Shown here: one piece after another, positions 33,533 through 42,754 of the stretch | Layout of the letters: the number at the start of each line of letters is the position of its first letter | Position numbering within the stretch: the first letter of the stretch is position 1 | Assembly (NCBI GenBank): GCA_040768585.1 | Contig: JAXGMQ010000001.1 | Coordinates: 372,001 to 436,000 of the forward strand | Direction: 5' to 3' | Source: JAXGMQ01 sp040768585 | GTDB taxonomy: Bacteria; Caldisericota; Caldisericia; JAAYUI01 | DNA length: 64,000 nt | Program-made: the position numbers and the translations under genes | The notes under the pieces: model-generated | The model's input: the letters and a program-made list of their open reading frames with translations, nothing else | What the model was told of the DNA's origin: nothing | Databases searched by the model: none

Positions 33533-34522
33533 TTAAAGAAAGTAGAAGATTGCCAACGCCAGCGCGCCAAAAACAGCCGATACTGCCCAGAATGTTATGA
33601 CAATCTTTCTTTCTGACCATCCAAGTAATTCAAAGTGATGATGAATTGGAGTCATTAGGAAAACCCTTTTCCCGGTACCAGAGAGCTTTTTGGTTAATTT
33701 AAAGTAGCTTGTCTGGATGATTGTTGAAAGCGCCTCAAACACAAACAAAAGTGCGGCAATCACAAATATCCATATGTTTTTTGAAAATATTGCTGTTATC
33801 GCCAACAACCCGCCAATTGCATTCGAGCCAGTATCACCCATCCAAACCTTTGCAGGATTGAAGTTGAAAAACAAAAAAGCCACGAGACCACCGATAAGAA
33901 TGAGCGGCACAATGGCAATTCCAGTATCAACCGTAAAAAGTATCGGCATCATGGCGGTGAACGTCACAGCCGACATACCGGCAGACAACCCATCGAGTCC
34001 GTCGGCAAGGTTAACTGCATTGACAGTTCCGATAATAGCAACCAAGTAAAGCATGGCATTAAGCGAGTCCGGTGTGCCAGGGCCAAAAACAGGAGGGAGG
34101 AAATTTGGATTCGAGTAGTTGATAAAAAGGAATGGCAGGGCAGCAAGAACCTGGAGCATAACTGTCCATCTACCTGGAAGTCCCTGTGGTGATTTTGAGT
34201 AAACCTTGATGTAGTCATCAATAAATCCAATGATACCAAACGCCCAGAGACCGTAGAGTCCCCAAAAGATATAGTGATGTGCAAAGCCCGTAATCAAGGT
34301 AGAGTGATTTGTAAAGTAGATATAGAGCCCAACAAACGTGACTGGTAGCATGAAGATGAACCCACCCATACACGGAGTTCCTGACTTCTTGTGGTGACCC
34401 TCAGGTGATTCCTCGCGAACCTTCTGTCCTGTGCCAATTTTCCGAAGCAACAGCACGATAGGCCACCCAACAGCCAACGCGATTATAAAAGTTGAGCCTG
34501 ATAGAATGAGAACGTCAGTCAT
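33533..34522 (-). CDS. mraY: Phospho-N-acetylmuramoyl-pentapeptide transferase
   Basis: 329 residues, about ten membrane spans. It makes lipid I from UDP-MurNAc-pentapeptide and undecaprenyl phosphate. Motifs: HHKKSGTPCMGG, NAVNLADGLDGLSAG with the catalytic Asp, MGDTGSNAIGG and PIHHHFELLGWSE. The ATG at 34522 follows GAGG by 5 bases (a GTG two codons earlier lies too close). It stands alone, outside the usual mur/fts cluster, with its own promoter. Confidence 0.95.
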   Translation of the reverse strand: MTDVLILSGSTFIIALAVGWPIVLLLRKIGTGQKVREESPEGHHKKSGTPCMGGFIFMLPVTFVGLYIYFTNHSTLITGFAHHYIFWGLYGLWAFGIIGFIDDYIKVYSKSPQGLPGRWTVMLQVLAALPFLFINYSNPNFLPPVFGPGTPDSLNAMLYLVAIIGTVNAVNLADGLDGLSAGMSAVTFTAMMPILFTVDTGIAIVPLILIGGLVAFLFFNFNPAKVWMGDTGSNAIGGLLAITAIFSKNIWIFVIAALLFVFEALSTIIQTSYFKLTKKLSGTGKRVFLMTPIHHHFELLGWSERKIVITFWAVSAVFGALALAIFYFL

Positions 34523-34546
34523 GTTCACCTCGATTCAATGCAACAA

Positions 34547-34574
34547 ATTTTATCACAGGCATTTCCTGTGACAA
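34547..34574 (-). promoter_or_regulatory. mraY promoter with an inverted repeat in the spacer
   Basis: Minus-strand TTGTCA (34569-34574), 16-base spacer and TAAAAT (34547-34552). A perfect 7-bp inverted repeat, TCACAGG-5-CCTGTGA (34553-34571), fills the spacer and touches both hexamers, which would suit a repressor site. Confidence 0.55.
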
Positions 34575-34609
34575 CCACCAGTTCTTAGTGTGAAATAAGC
34601 AATTGGGAT

Positions 34610-34632
34610 TATAGGATTCTTGTGTTAACACA
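34610..34632 (+). promoter_or_regulatory. Probable start region of the M18 peptidase with palindrome
   Basis: TATAGG (34610-34615) would start transcription near 34622, inside the perfect palindrome TGTGTTAACACA (34621-34632), which lies just before the SD AGGAGG. The -35 is weak. The palindrome could be an operator. Confidence 0.4.
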
Positions 34633-34649
34633 CAGGAGGAAATTAACCT

Positions 34650-36077
34650 ATGGCAAACGACGAAAAAAAAGAAACGCTTACTGATAGACTCTGTCAGAAA
34701 TCAAAAAGCATATGGGAAGACGAAAAACTCCATGGTGCAATCTTTGATTTTGCAAAACCTTATTCAAAATTCCTAACAGAGAACAAGACTGAGCGAGAAT
34801 GCACAGTTTGGGCAATCGATGAGCTCAAAAAAGCAGGCTTTGTGGAAGGCGTAAGCGGCAACAAGTGCTTCATGGTCAATCGTGGAAAAGCAATCATTGC
34901 AGCCATTAAGGGCAAGAAGTCAATCGAGAATGGCTTCACTCTTGTTGTTGCCCACACTGACTCCCCAAGAATCGACCTCAAGCAGAATCCAATGTACGAA
35001 GACACTGGCAATGCCATGTTTGACACCCACTACTACGGCGGAATCAAGAAATGGCAGTGGACAAACATCCCGCTTGCCATCCACGGCACAATCATCAAAA
35101 AAGATGGCACTAAGCTTGATGTTAAGTGGGGAGAAGACGGAGACACAAACTTCGGTCCAGTACTCATCAGTGATATCCTCATTCACCTTTCCAGTGATCA
35201 AATGACAAATCCTGCCCACAAAATAATCTCAGGCGAGAACCTTAATGCCCTTGCTGGCACAATGCCGCTTGTTGGTGAGGACTACAAGGACGAGAAAGAC
35301 AAAGTCAAACTCAACATCCTCAAACTGCTCAATGACAAATACGGTATCACCGAGGCTGACTTCATCTCGGCCGAATTTGAACTCGTTCCAGCATACAAAG
35401 CACAGGATGTCGGCATGGATAAGTCACTTGTCATGGGCTACGGTCATGATGACAGAATCTGCTCCTACACAGCCCTTCGCGCGCTTTGCGACCTTAAAGA
35501 GCAGCCGGAACTCACAGCCATTGTCTATCTCGTTGACAAAGAAGAGATTGGTTCAGAGGGAACAACGGGAGCAAAAACCCAGTTCCTTGAGCATTTTGTC
35601 TCAGAGCTTGCTGGAGGCAAACCACTCTGGTCAATCATGCAGAACTCATTCTGCATGAGCGCAGATGTCAATGCCGCTTTTGATGTTGGCTTCAAAGACA
35701 GATTTGAGGCTAAGAACGCATCATATCTTGGCAAAGGAATCACCCTTACCAAGTTCACAGGCAGAGGTGGCAAGGGTGGCTCGAACGACGCATCAGCAGA
35801 GTTTGTTGGTGCTGTCAGAATGGTTCTCGAGGACGAGTGTGTCCCATTCCAGACCGCTGAGCTTGGCGCTGTTGATATTGGCGGTGGCGGAACTGTTGCC
35901 ATGTACATAGCTGAGCGTGGAATCGACACAATTGATGCTGGCCCCGCCGTTCTTGGCATGCATGCACCAAACGAGACGATCAGCAAGGCCGACCTCTATG
36001 GTACATATCTAGCATTTGTGGCATTCCTCGGAAAGTTTGGCGACAAATACATTAAAGTCGCAAAAGGAACCCACTAG
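34650..36077 (+). CDS. M18 family aminopeptidase
   Basis: 475 residues, cytoplasmic dinuclear zinc exopeptidase of the aspartyl aminopeptidase type. Ligand and active-site motifs: VVAHTDSPRIDLK, YGHDDRICSY, DKEEIGSEGTTGA, SADVNAAFD and GMHAPNE. The start follows AGGAGG. It is probably part of peptide use together with the M24 peptidase and the Opp transporter. dut follows 7 bases after the stop, in the same unit. Confidence 0.93.
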   Translation: MANDEKKETLTDRLCQKSKSIWEDEKLHGAIFDFAKPYSKFLTENKTERECTVWAIDELKKAGFVEGVSGNKCFMVNRGKAIIAAIKGKKSIENGFTLVVAHTDSPRIDLKQNPMYEDTGNAMFDTHYYGGIKKWQWTNIPLAIHGTIIKKDGTKLDVKWGEDGDTNFGPVLISDILIHLSSDQMTNPAHKIISGENLNALAGTMPLVGEDYKDEKDKVKLNILKLLNDKYGITEADFISAEFELVPAYKAQDVGMDKSLVMGYGHDDRICSYTALRALCDLKEQPELTAIVYLVDKEEIGSEGTTGAKTQFLEHFVSELAGGKPLWSIMQNSFCMSADVNAAFDVGFKDRFEAKNASYLGKGITLTKFTGRGGKGGSNDASAEFVGAVRMVLEDECVPFQTAELGAVDIGGGGTVAMYIAERGIDTIDAGPAVLGMHAPNETISKADLYGTYLAFVAFLGKFGDKYIKVAKGTH

Positions 36078-36084
36078 TTAGAAA

Positions 36085-36531
36085 ATGAAATTCAAGCGAC
36101 TGCGAGATGATGCGTGTCTGCCTGAGCAAGCGCACCCCGGTGACGCTGGCTATGATCTGATTTCACCGGACTCCATAACACTTGCTCCAACGCAGAAAAA
36201 GCTTGTATCAACAGGCATCGCAGTTGCTATCCCTGAGGGTTTTGTTGGTCTTGTTTGCCCCCGCTCTGGGCTTGCGCTCAAGATGGGAATAACAGTTCTC
36301 AACGCTCCAGGCATTATCGACTCAGGTTATCGCGGGGAAGTGGGAGTTGTTCTTGTGAATCTCGGTTCACAGGATGTCTCACTTCCCAAGCGAACAAAGG
36401 TCGCGCAACTTGTGGTTGTGCCCTTTCACTCGGATTCCCCTGAGTGGGCGGATGAGCTCGATGAAACACAACGGGGCGAAAATGGTTTTGGCTCTACCAC
36501 CCTTCACAAGATATCTGAGGACGTGTGGTAG
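36085..36531 (+). CDS. dut: Deoxyuridine triphosphatase
   Basis: 148 residues, trimeric dUTPase that keeps uracil out of DNA and supplies dUMP. All five motifs are visible: DAGYDL, PRSGLALK, GIIDSGYRGEVGV, KVAQLVV and RGENGFGST (the C-terminal P-loop-like cap). No SD is obvious, but it lies 7 bases after the M18 peptidase gene and is probably coupled to it. Confidence 0.95.
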   Translation: MKFKRLRDDACLPEQAHPGDAGYDLISPDSITLAPTQKKLVSTGIAVAIPEGFVGLVCPRSGLALKMGITVLNAPGIIDSGYRGEVGVVLVNLGSQDVSLPKRTKVAQLVVVPFHSDSPEWADELDETQRGENGFGSTTLHKISEDVW

Positions 36532-36671
36532 GTTCTATTTTTCTTTGTCTCAACCCATTTAAAATAAATTCTTTGAAATACGACACAAACTCTATTTGTC
36601 AAACTTTTTCCAATTAATTCCAGCTTTTGAATCTTTCAAAATAGTTTGTTTTGTGCTAATATTGCCGAGGT
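36532..36671 (+). other. Intergenic, probable weak promoter
   Basis: 140 AT-rich bases. TTTCAA ... 17 bases ... TAATAT (about 36655-36660) could drive the gene at 36672, which lacks a strong SD. I see no terminator for dut. Confidence 0.35.
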
Positions 36672-37544
36672 ATGAAACAAGATTCTAGGAAAATCTTGGT
36701 CACTGCTGATGATTTTGGATTCACAGCCGGTGTCACCGACGGGATATTAAAGTCGCACGACGATGGGATAATAACCCATACCGGTCTCATGGTGAACATG
36801 CCTGACTGTGATAGGGCTGTCAAACTAGCCAGAACAAGAGACAAGTTATCGGTTGGACTGCACCTTAATCTGACACAGGGAACACCACTTTGCAAACCAT
36901 CCGACATCAAAAGTCTTGTCAATTCAAATGGTCAGTTTAAAGGACTCGGTTTGTCCTATCCAAGAACCGCAAAATCATCTGATCTCGAAAAAGAGATTCG
37001 GGCACAAATCGAAAAATTCTGCCAATATGGCTTTCCACAGCTCCACATCGACGGTCACCACTATGTGACATTTATGCCAAAAGTGCTGCGGATCATTGCC
37101 AAAATCACGCCTGAATACGGCATCAAGTCCGTCAGAATGATCGACACCAACATGATAAAACTTGGCATAAAGAAGGTAATACTCGCCTTCTCAGTTCTCA
37201 TTCTCGGATTTAAATCCGTTCTTGGAATCAGGCGTTTTATAAACTGGGGAAGGACAATTCTTGAGGATGCAGGACTAACCATGCCAGACTGTCTGGTTAG
37301 TTGGCAGCTCTTCGGCAATGACGACCCAGAAAATTCAATAATAAGAACAATCGCATCGCTAAGGTCTGGCGTAACAGAGCTCTTTGGTCATCCTGGCTTT
37401 GTTGATACTGAGCTGGTGAATGTTTCAAGTTTTACTGACCTTCGTCTTCGGGAACTTGAAGCCTTTACCTCGCCAAATGTCAAACAAGCTCTTGTGGAGT
37501 CAGATGCTGAGATAATTAACGCTTACGCTCTTGGGGGATTCTAA
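36672..37544 (+). CDS. ChbG/HpnK (YdjC) family carbohydrate deacetylase
   Basis: 290 residues. Metal-binding motifs of the YdjC family: VTADDFGF near the N-terminus, VGLHLNLT and LHIDGHHYVT. Such enzymes remove N-acetyl groups from diacetylchitobiose or hopanoid-linked sugars. Here it sits with a PilM-like gene and lipid synthesis genes, so the substrate could be an envelope glycolipid, but that is a guess from context. Confidence 0.8.
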   Translation: MKQDSRKILVTADDFGFTAGVTDGILKSHDDGIITHTGLMVNMPDCDRAVKLARTRDKLSVGLHLNLTQGTPLCKPSDIKSLVNSNGQFKGLGLSYPRTAKSSDLEKEIRAQIEKFCQYGFPQLHIDGHHYVTFMPKVLRIIAKITPEYGIKSVRMIDTNMIKLGIKKVILAFSVLILGFKSVLGIRRFINWGRTILEDAGLTMPDCLVSWQLFGNDDPENSIIRTIASLRSGVTELFGHPGFVDTELVNVSSFTDLRLRELEAFTSPNVKQALVESDAEIINAYALGGF

Positions 37545-37545
37545 G

Positions 37546-38565
37546 ATGAAATATGGCCCAATTGGTATCCAAATAGACAAAGAGAGAATAAGAATTGCCC
37601 AGCTTTCAGTTGTCGACAACAACCCATTTTCAGTGGTTGAGATGATAACCATTCCAACCCCAGAGGGTTCCGTCTCCAACGGTTTCGTGAAAACACCAAG
37701 AGTGCTTGGGGACTCCATTGACCAGGCAATCAAAACATCCAAATTCTTTGGCAGAAAAGCGATTATCGCAATACCAAGCGAGATTCTTCAAATCCATCTT
37801 GTTACGGTACCTGAGTCATCCAATCTAGACAGGTCAATTGCTTCAAGGCTCTCACAGATGTCTTTTGAGCATCCTGAGCAACTCACCTTCGATTACAAAA
37901 TCATCAATAACACTGCAGGTGTACTAAAGGCTATCGTTGCAGTCACCAACAAGCACCACATCGCAAAACTCAAGGAGATGGCGGAGGAAGCCAACCTTAA
38001 GTTGGTTGGCACAGACCTGGAGATGCTCTCAATCTTCAGACTCACAAAGTTCTGCTACAAAACAGCCAACAAGCCCATTATGGTTGCGCTCTTCACCAAA
38101 CCCAGAGTTAAACTCGCTATCTTTGATAAAACCGTATTAACACAGCTGTCCACTACCTCCGTTTTCACAACCGATGCTCTTGCAGGTAAAAGCGAACTGC
38201 CAGATGTTTGCAAGGAATTTCTCAGAGAATACCACAAAACCAACACGCTTTCCGACACTCCAACGCTTTTCCTCTCAGGTCTGCCCGAACCAAACACATC
38301 ACTTGAGAAGGAACTTTGGGAGGGGCTGAGCATACCAGTCACATCGATTAGGTGGTGTGAGGCTTTCAATGTTTCGGAAACATATCCTCATTTCAGGGAA
38401 TTTATAAAGCGTTTTGGGGCTTTCTCGTGTTGTATTGGTCTGTCTATGGCAGATATGACATTGCCAGATAAGCACAGAACCCCTATAATTGCAGACGTGA
38501 GAGTGCAAGATTTCGACAGCGGGTTGCTTGAGTTTGCAAGACCAACCGAGGAGAAAGCGCTATGA
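37546..38565 (+). CDS. PilM-like actin-fold protein
   Basis: 339 residues with the layout of type IV pilus inner-membrane assembly protein PilM (an actin/FtsA-like ATPase): GIQIDKERIRIAQLS near the N-terminus and AIIAIPSEILQIHLVTVP. No pilN, pilO, pilB or pilQ follow; plsY does, overlapping by ATGA. It may be an orphan assembly platform protein or a paralogue with another role. The start at 37546 comes 1 base after the chbG stop, with GGGGG as a weak SD. Confidence 0.65.
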   Translation: MKYGPIGIQIDKERIRIAQLSVVDNNPFSVVEMITIPTPEGSVSNGFVKTPRVLGDSIDQAIKTSKFFGRKAIIAIPSEILQIHLVTVPESSNLDRSIASRLSQMSFEHPEQLTFDYKIINNTAGVLKAIVAVTNKHHIAKLKEMAEEANLKLVGTDLEMLSIFRLTKFCYKTANKPIMVALFTKPRVKLAIFDKTVLTQLSTTSVFTTDALAGKSELPDVCKEFLREYHKTNTLSDTPTLFLSGLPEPNTSLEKELWEGLSIPVTSIRWCEAFNVSETYPHFREFIKRFGAFSCCIGLSMADMTLPDKHRTPIIADVRVQDFDSGLLEFARPTEEKAL

Positions 38566-39170
38566 CGCTGCTTTACTGGGCGATTGCAGGCTACCTGGTT
38601 GGTTCGATTCCGTTTGGTCTTATCATCGGGAAGCTCTTCGGGGTTGATGTCAGAGATCATGGTTCTGGCAACATAGGCGCAACCAACGTCTCAAGAACAG
38701 TCGGCATCATTCCAGGCGCTCTTTCGTTTGTGCTTGATATGGCGAAGGGTTCTGTTCCCGTGTTTCTGGCTCTTTATCTTGGTTTTGAGCCTTGGGAAGC
38801 GGGACTCGTCGGCGCTTGCGTTTTTCTTGGTCACTGCTGGTCACCATTTCTGCTTTTCAAAGGCGGGAAGGGCATCTCAACGAGTTTTGGCATAATAGTT
38901 GCTCTTGACTGGAGACTGGGTTTAGCAGCAGGGGCTTTGTGGTTGATTCTTGTTCTTCTTTGGAAAATGGTGAGTTTGTCCTCCATTTTATCGATATCAC
39001 TTGTACCATTTGGCTTCCTTCTTGCAAAATTTGATTTGCTGCTATTTGCTGTTCTTGTTGGGATGGCATTGATTGCTGTTATCAAACATATCCCAAATAT
39101 CAGAAGAATAATTGAGGGAAGCGAGTACAGGGTGGGTGAGAGGGTGATAACAAATGTTAATCAGGATTGA
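38562..39170 (+). CDS. plsY: Glycerol-3-phosphate acyltransferase PlsY
   Basis: 202 residues, about five membrane spans. It transfers the acyl group of acyl phosphate to glycerol 3-phosphate, the first step of phospholipid synthesis. Motifs: GSIPFGLIIGK, GSGNIGATNVSR, FKGGKGIST and KHIPNIRRIIEGSE. It overlaps the pilM-like gene by 4 bases and tsaC by 17. Confidence 0.95.
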   Translation: MTLLYWAIAGYLVGSIPFGLIIGKLFGVDVRDHGSGNIGATNVSRTVGIIPGALSFVLDMAKGSVPVFLALYLGFEPWEAGLVGACVFLGHCWSPFLLFKGGKGISTSFGIIVALDWRLGLAAGALWLILVLLWKMVSLSSILSISLVPFGFLLAKFDLLLFAVLVGMALIAVIKHIPNIRRIIEGSEYRVGERVITNVNQD

Positions 39171-39801
39171 TACAAGCAATCCAAAAAGAGAGTTGATAAA
39201 CGCCGCAGCAAAAATTGCCAGGGCCGGTGGACTCGTTGTGTTCCCAACCGACACAATCTACGGAATCGGAACGTCAGCCTTCTCACAAGGCGGTGTGATG
39301 AGGCTCTTTGCTGCGAAGAAAAGGGACGTTGAGAAACCACTTGGGGTTTTCATGAGAGACATCGAGCAGGTGTCGGAACACTGCAATATTCCAGATGAGT
39401 ATAGAGATTTCCTAGGTAATATCTGGCCAGGCCCTGTGACATGTGTTTTAAACCTGAAGCCTTCAAGTCTCATTCTGCCTACCCCTAAGCGCGAGAATTC
39501 AAAAACGGTGGCGATTCGAATCCCAAAGGCAGGCATAGTCCATATGCTGCTTGAGGATCTTGGAAGCCCAATGGCGCAAACATCCGTAAACATCTCAGGT
39601 CAAAAACATATGTCCCACACGGAGCTTGTTACCACATACTCCAGATTTGCTGACGTGATGATCGATGCTGGGGAAGAACTATCTTCGGAGCCATCAACTG
39701 TAATTGACCTCACTGGAGAAAAACCAAAACTTCTGCGGGAAGGCTCCACATCTTGGGAAACCATGAAAAACATGCTTGAGAAATCAGGTATATCAGTATA
39801 A
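39154..39801 (+). CDS. tsaC: L-threonylcarbamoyladenylate synthase (Sua5/YrdC)
   Basis: 215 residues. It makes threonylcarbamoyl-AMP for the t6A modification of ANN-decoding tRNAs. The YrdC core is seen in GGLVVFPTDTIYGIG, KKRDVEKPLGVFM, WPGPVTCVL and SVNISG. It is the short, single-domain form, and lies upstream of rpiB-glyA as in many Terrabacteria. Confidence 0.92.
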   Translation: MLIRIDTSNPKRELINAAAKIARAGGLVVFPTDTIYGIGTSAFSQGGVMRLFAAKKRDVEKPLGVFMRDIEQVSEHCNIPDEYRDFLGNIWPGPVTCVLNLKPSSLILPTPKRENSKTVAIRIPKAGIVHMLLEDLGSPMAQTSVNISGQKHMSHTELVTTYSRFADVMIDAGEELSSEPSTVIDLTGEKPKLLREGSTSWETMKNMLEKSGISV

Positions 39802-39840
39802 AAAAGTAAGAGAGTGCTTTCTGGATTTAAAGGAGGGCTT

Positions 39841-41277
39841 ATGAACATTAAGCGATTGGTGCTAGTTTTGCTTGCACTGTTGATTGTCTCGTCTGCTTGT
39901 TCGGTGCAGAGCACAGAGAAGCAAGTCTATATCAATGGTGAAAGATCTATTGAAAAAGTAATAATCGTGTCGGATGAATCCATGGAGTATCTTGAACAAG
40001 ACCCTGACAAGTGGTTGCTCTATGATGAAGGTTTTGACCCAGAAAAACCCAACTTTGACAATCTTCCGTGGGATGCTGAGCAATGGATGCAAGGCAGTTG
40101 GCACGAAATCTTGACAGTTCCTGCTGGCGAACTCGACAAGGAGCTTGGCTATCCTGTCAATGTCGGAGATATGGCAGACGCAAATTGGGTTTACTACCTT
40201 GAACACCCCTACACCTGGAACAACCTCGAATTCCCAGAATCTCAAAAGACTCTGATTAAGGGCGTCAATATGGATATCCTCGGTTCAAGCTGGCTTCCAA
40301 GTATCTACAGGCAGTTCTTTACCCTCGAATATGCATCCTCTGCAACCTTGACCGTATGGGTTATAGGCGATGTCGATGTCTACATGGATCCACCATACGG
40401 AACAAGACTTTTGTCTGACCACGGCCCAAAACCAAGGTCATTTCTTGGCAGAGGCAAGGGCAACAAGAATATGCCCACAAAAATTACAATCAGCATCCCA
40501 AAAGTTTCAAGTGGAACACATTGCCTCTACTTCGTCCACAAAGCCGCCGCTCTAGCTGAGCAATTTTGCATGATGCACACTCTCACGGCAACTCCTTTTG
40601 CCAGCCAAACAACAGATGGTGGCTGGGTAGTTGACAAGTGTGACTGCTCATGTTTGGCGAGTAACGCCGACGCCGAATATCTTGTCCACGGCGCTTACAT
40701 GTGCTCAGACGACAACACAAACAAGATTTGGGAACCACAAGGACACGAGTATGTCCTGGGCAAGTGGGCTCCAGTCAGCATCATTCCATACTACGATGCT
40801 GACACAAAGGCATGGGGCAGGGACTTCAGAGGCACACCATGGCAGACACTCTATAACAAGTGTGCGAACTGGATTTACACAGTATCCGACCCGATGGATG
40901 GTTGGAATAACTGTCGTGCATGGGAGACAAACGTCTACCGTCACTCCTTCTCTGTTGACAAGGATTGCAACGCAAACCTCATAATGTACACAAACGACCT
41001 CGTGGATATCTATGTTGATCCATTTATTGATCTCATTAAACCAAGCGATTCGACATATATTTGCAACAATCCTCAACCAAACGACCCGTACTATGTGGGC
41101 AGAGCTATCAAGATGAAGGGTGGAAAACTACTCACTATTCCTATTTTCCTCACCAAAGGCACACACACCCTCTACTTTGTTCACAAGAATGATCCACCAA
41201 GTCTTCATGACATGTACGACTACTACGGGCTCATCTATACGCTCTGCTGCAAGGAAGAGTGTGAGTGCGACGACTAA
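39841..41277 (+). CDS. Cys-rich lipoprotein with a duplicated domain
   Basis: 478 residues. Signal peptide with a probable lipobox (IVSSAC, Cys20). Two similar halves follow: the first ends in DVDVYMDPPYGTRL ... SSGTHCLYFVHK, the second in LVDIYVDPFIDLI ... TKGTHTLYFVHK, each preceded by a W-rich stretch (WLPSIYRQF and WNNCRAWETN). About 16 cysteines are scattered, with CDCSC in the centre and CCKEECECDD at the very end. I do not recognise the family. The start follows AAAGGAGGG by 4 bases. ALDH begins 8 bases after it. Confidence 0.7.
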   Translation: MNIKRLVLVLLALLIVSSACSVQSTEKQVYINGERSIEKVIIVSDESMEYLEQDPDKWLLYDEGFDPEKPNFDNLPWDAEQWMQGSWHEILTVPAGELDKELGYPVNVGDMADANWVYYLEHPYTWNNLEFPESQKTLIKGVNMDILGSSWLPSIYRQFFTLEYASSATLTVWVIGDVDVYMDPPYGTRLLSDHGPKPRSFLGRGKGNKNMPTKITISIPKVSSGTHCLYFVHKAAALAEQFCMMHTLTATPFASQTTDGGWVVDKCDCSCLASNADAEYLVHGAYMCSDDNTNKIWEPQGHEYVLGKWAPVSIIPYYDADTKAWGRDFRGTPWQTLYNKCANWIYTVSDPMDGWNNCRAWETNVYRHSFSVDKDCNANLIMYTNDLVDIYVDPFIDLIKPSDSTYICNNPQPNDPYYVGRAIKMKGGKLLTIPIFLTKGTHTLYFVHKNDPPSLHDMYDYYGLIYTLCCKEECECDD

Positions 41278-41284
41278 GCATGAA

Positions 41285-42691
41285 ATGACTGTAAGGGGTT
41301 TTTATCTCAACGGTGTTTGCAAAACCAATGCGACACTGGATGTAAGAAATAAACACACGGGCGAGGTTTTCGCCCGTGTTTCAGTTTCAGACAAAGAACA
41401 TGTCGATACCGCTTACAAAGTGGCATCGAATGCTAGAACACTCTCCATTCACAAGAGAGCAGAGATACTCGACAAAGCGTCTGAGATTGTGCTTGCCAAA
41501 AAGAAAGAACTCTCGGAGACCATTTGTCTCGAAGCAGGTAAACCAATCGCTCTTGCAGAGGGTGAGGTTTCAAGATGCGCTCAAACATTGAAGTTTTCAG
41601 CCTCTGTTGCCAGAACACTCTCTGGCAAAACAATCAACTTTGAAGCGCACTCAAACGGCTGTGGCAGAAGAGGCTACGTCTCATACGAGCCAGTTGGTAC
41701 TGTTGCTGCCATTTCCCCCTTCAATTTCCCATTGAACCTCTATGCCCACAAGATTGGTCCAGCCGTTGCTGCGGGCTGCCCCATCGTCTCCAAGCCAGCC
41801 TCAACCACCCCGCTATCAGCCTTGATGCTTGCTGAGATACTCTTTGAAGCTGGGCTTCCATATGAGCATTTGTCAGTGCTTATTGGCTCAGGAAAGACAA
41901 TTGGCGAAGGGATTGCCACTCACAAGGACTGTAAACACATCAGCTTCACAGGGAGCCCAGACGTCGGGTGGCACTTGGTTGAAACCAATCCCACCATTGA
42001 TAGAACACTTGAGCTTGGGTCAAACTCAGCCATGATAGCTGACTCGAGTTGGGACACGGAGGACATTGCAAAGAAAGCTGTTTCTGCCTCAATGGCTTAC
42101 TCTGGCCAGATATGCATCTCACTCCAGAGGCTCTACCTCACAAAGGAGATATTCAAAGAAGTAATAAAAGAGGTTGTAGGGCTCGCCAAAGAGTTGACCA
42201 TTGGCGATCCCATGGACAGAAACACAAAGATTGGGCCAATGATCTCAAGACAAGAGGCAGACAGAATCAGGGAGTGGGTAGGCGAAGCAGTCTCGTTTGG
42301 AGCAAAGCTCATCCATTCGTCAGACTCAGGAGGGGCTCATCTTGGTGCACAAATCCTGACTCATGTCCCAGAGGATGTGAAGCTAATTCAAAATGAAGCG
42401 TTTGGGCCAGTGTTGTGCATCAACCCAGTCGACTCACTAGAAGAGGCTGTACAAAAAATAAACGCCACCAAATATGGACTTCAAGCAGGAATTCTTGTTT
42501 CAGACTATAGGAAAGCAATTAAGCTCTCAGAAGCTCTTGATGTTGCAGGGGTTGTGATTGGAGATTCCCCAATCTTTCGAGTTGATAACATGCCATATGG
42601 TGGAATCAAACACTCAGGAGTCGGGAGAGAGGGGCCAGAGTGGGCAATTCGTGACCTTGTGAGGGAGAAACTCACGGTATTTACCCTCTAG
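41285..42691 (+). CDS. Aldehyde dehydrogenase family protein
   Basis: 468 residues. NAD(P) site around SPFNFPLNLYAHKIGPAVAAGC and FTGSPDVGWHL; catalytic Glu243 in ELGSNSAM and Cys277 in SGQICISLQR. It looks like the lactaldehyde / non-phosphorylating glyceraldehyde-3-phosphate dehydrogenase branch, though the substrate is uncertain. The start at 41285 lacks a real SD; frames open further upstream run into the lipoprotein gene. Confidence 0.85.
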   Translation: MTVRGFYLNGVCKTNATLDVRNKHTGEVFARVSVSDKEHVDTAYKVASNARTLSIHKRAEILDKASEIVLAKKKELSETICLEAGKPIALAEGEVSRCAQTLKFSASVARTLSGKTINFEAHSNGCGRRGYVSYEPVGTVAAISPFNFPLNLYAHKIGPAVAAGCPIVSKPASTTPLSALMLAEILFEAGLPYEHLSVLIGSGKTIGEGIATHKDCKHISFTGSPDVGWHLVETNPTIDRTLELGSNSAMIADSSWDTEDIAKKAVSASMAYSGQICISLQRLYLTKEIFKEVIKEVVGLAKELTIGDPMDRNTKIGPMISRQEADRIREWVGEAVSFGAKLIHSSDSGGAHLGAQILTHVPEDVKLIQNEAFGPVLCINPVDSLEEAVQKINATKYGLQAGILVSDYRKAIKLSEALDVAGVVIGDSPIFRVDNMPYGGIKHSGVGREGPEWAIRDLVREKLTVFTL

Positions 42692-42700
42692 TTTGCTGCC

Positions 42701-42729
42701 TTGCAACACTCCTGTTTTCAAGGTAAAAT
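42701..42729 (+). promoter_or_regulatory. Promoter of rpiB
   Basis: TTGCAA (42701-42706), 17-base spacer, TAAAAT (42724-42729); start near 42736. An ATG at 42740 lies almost at the start point, the family-like ATG at 42755 is 19 bases downstream. Confidence 0.6.
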
Positions 42730-42754
42730 CCAAACCTTGATGGGAAAAGAGCAT

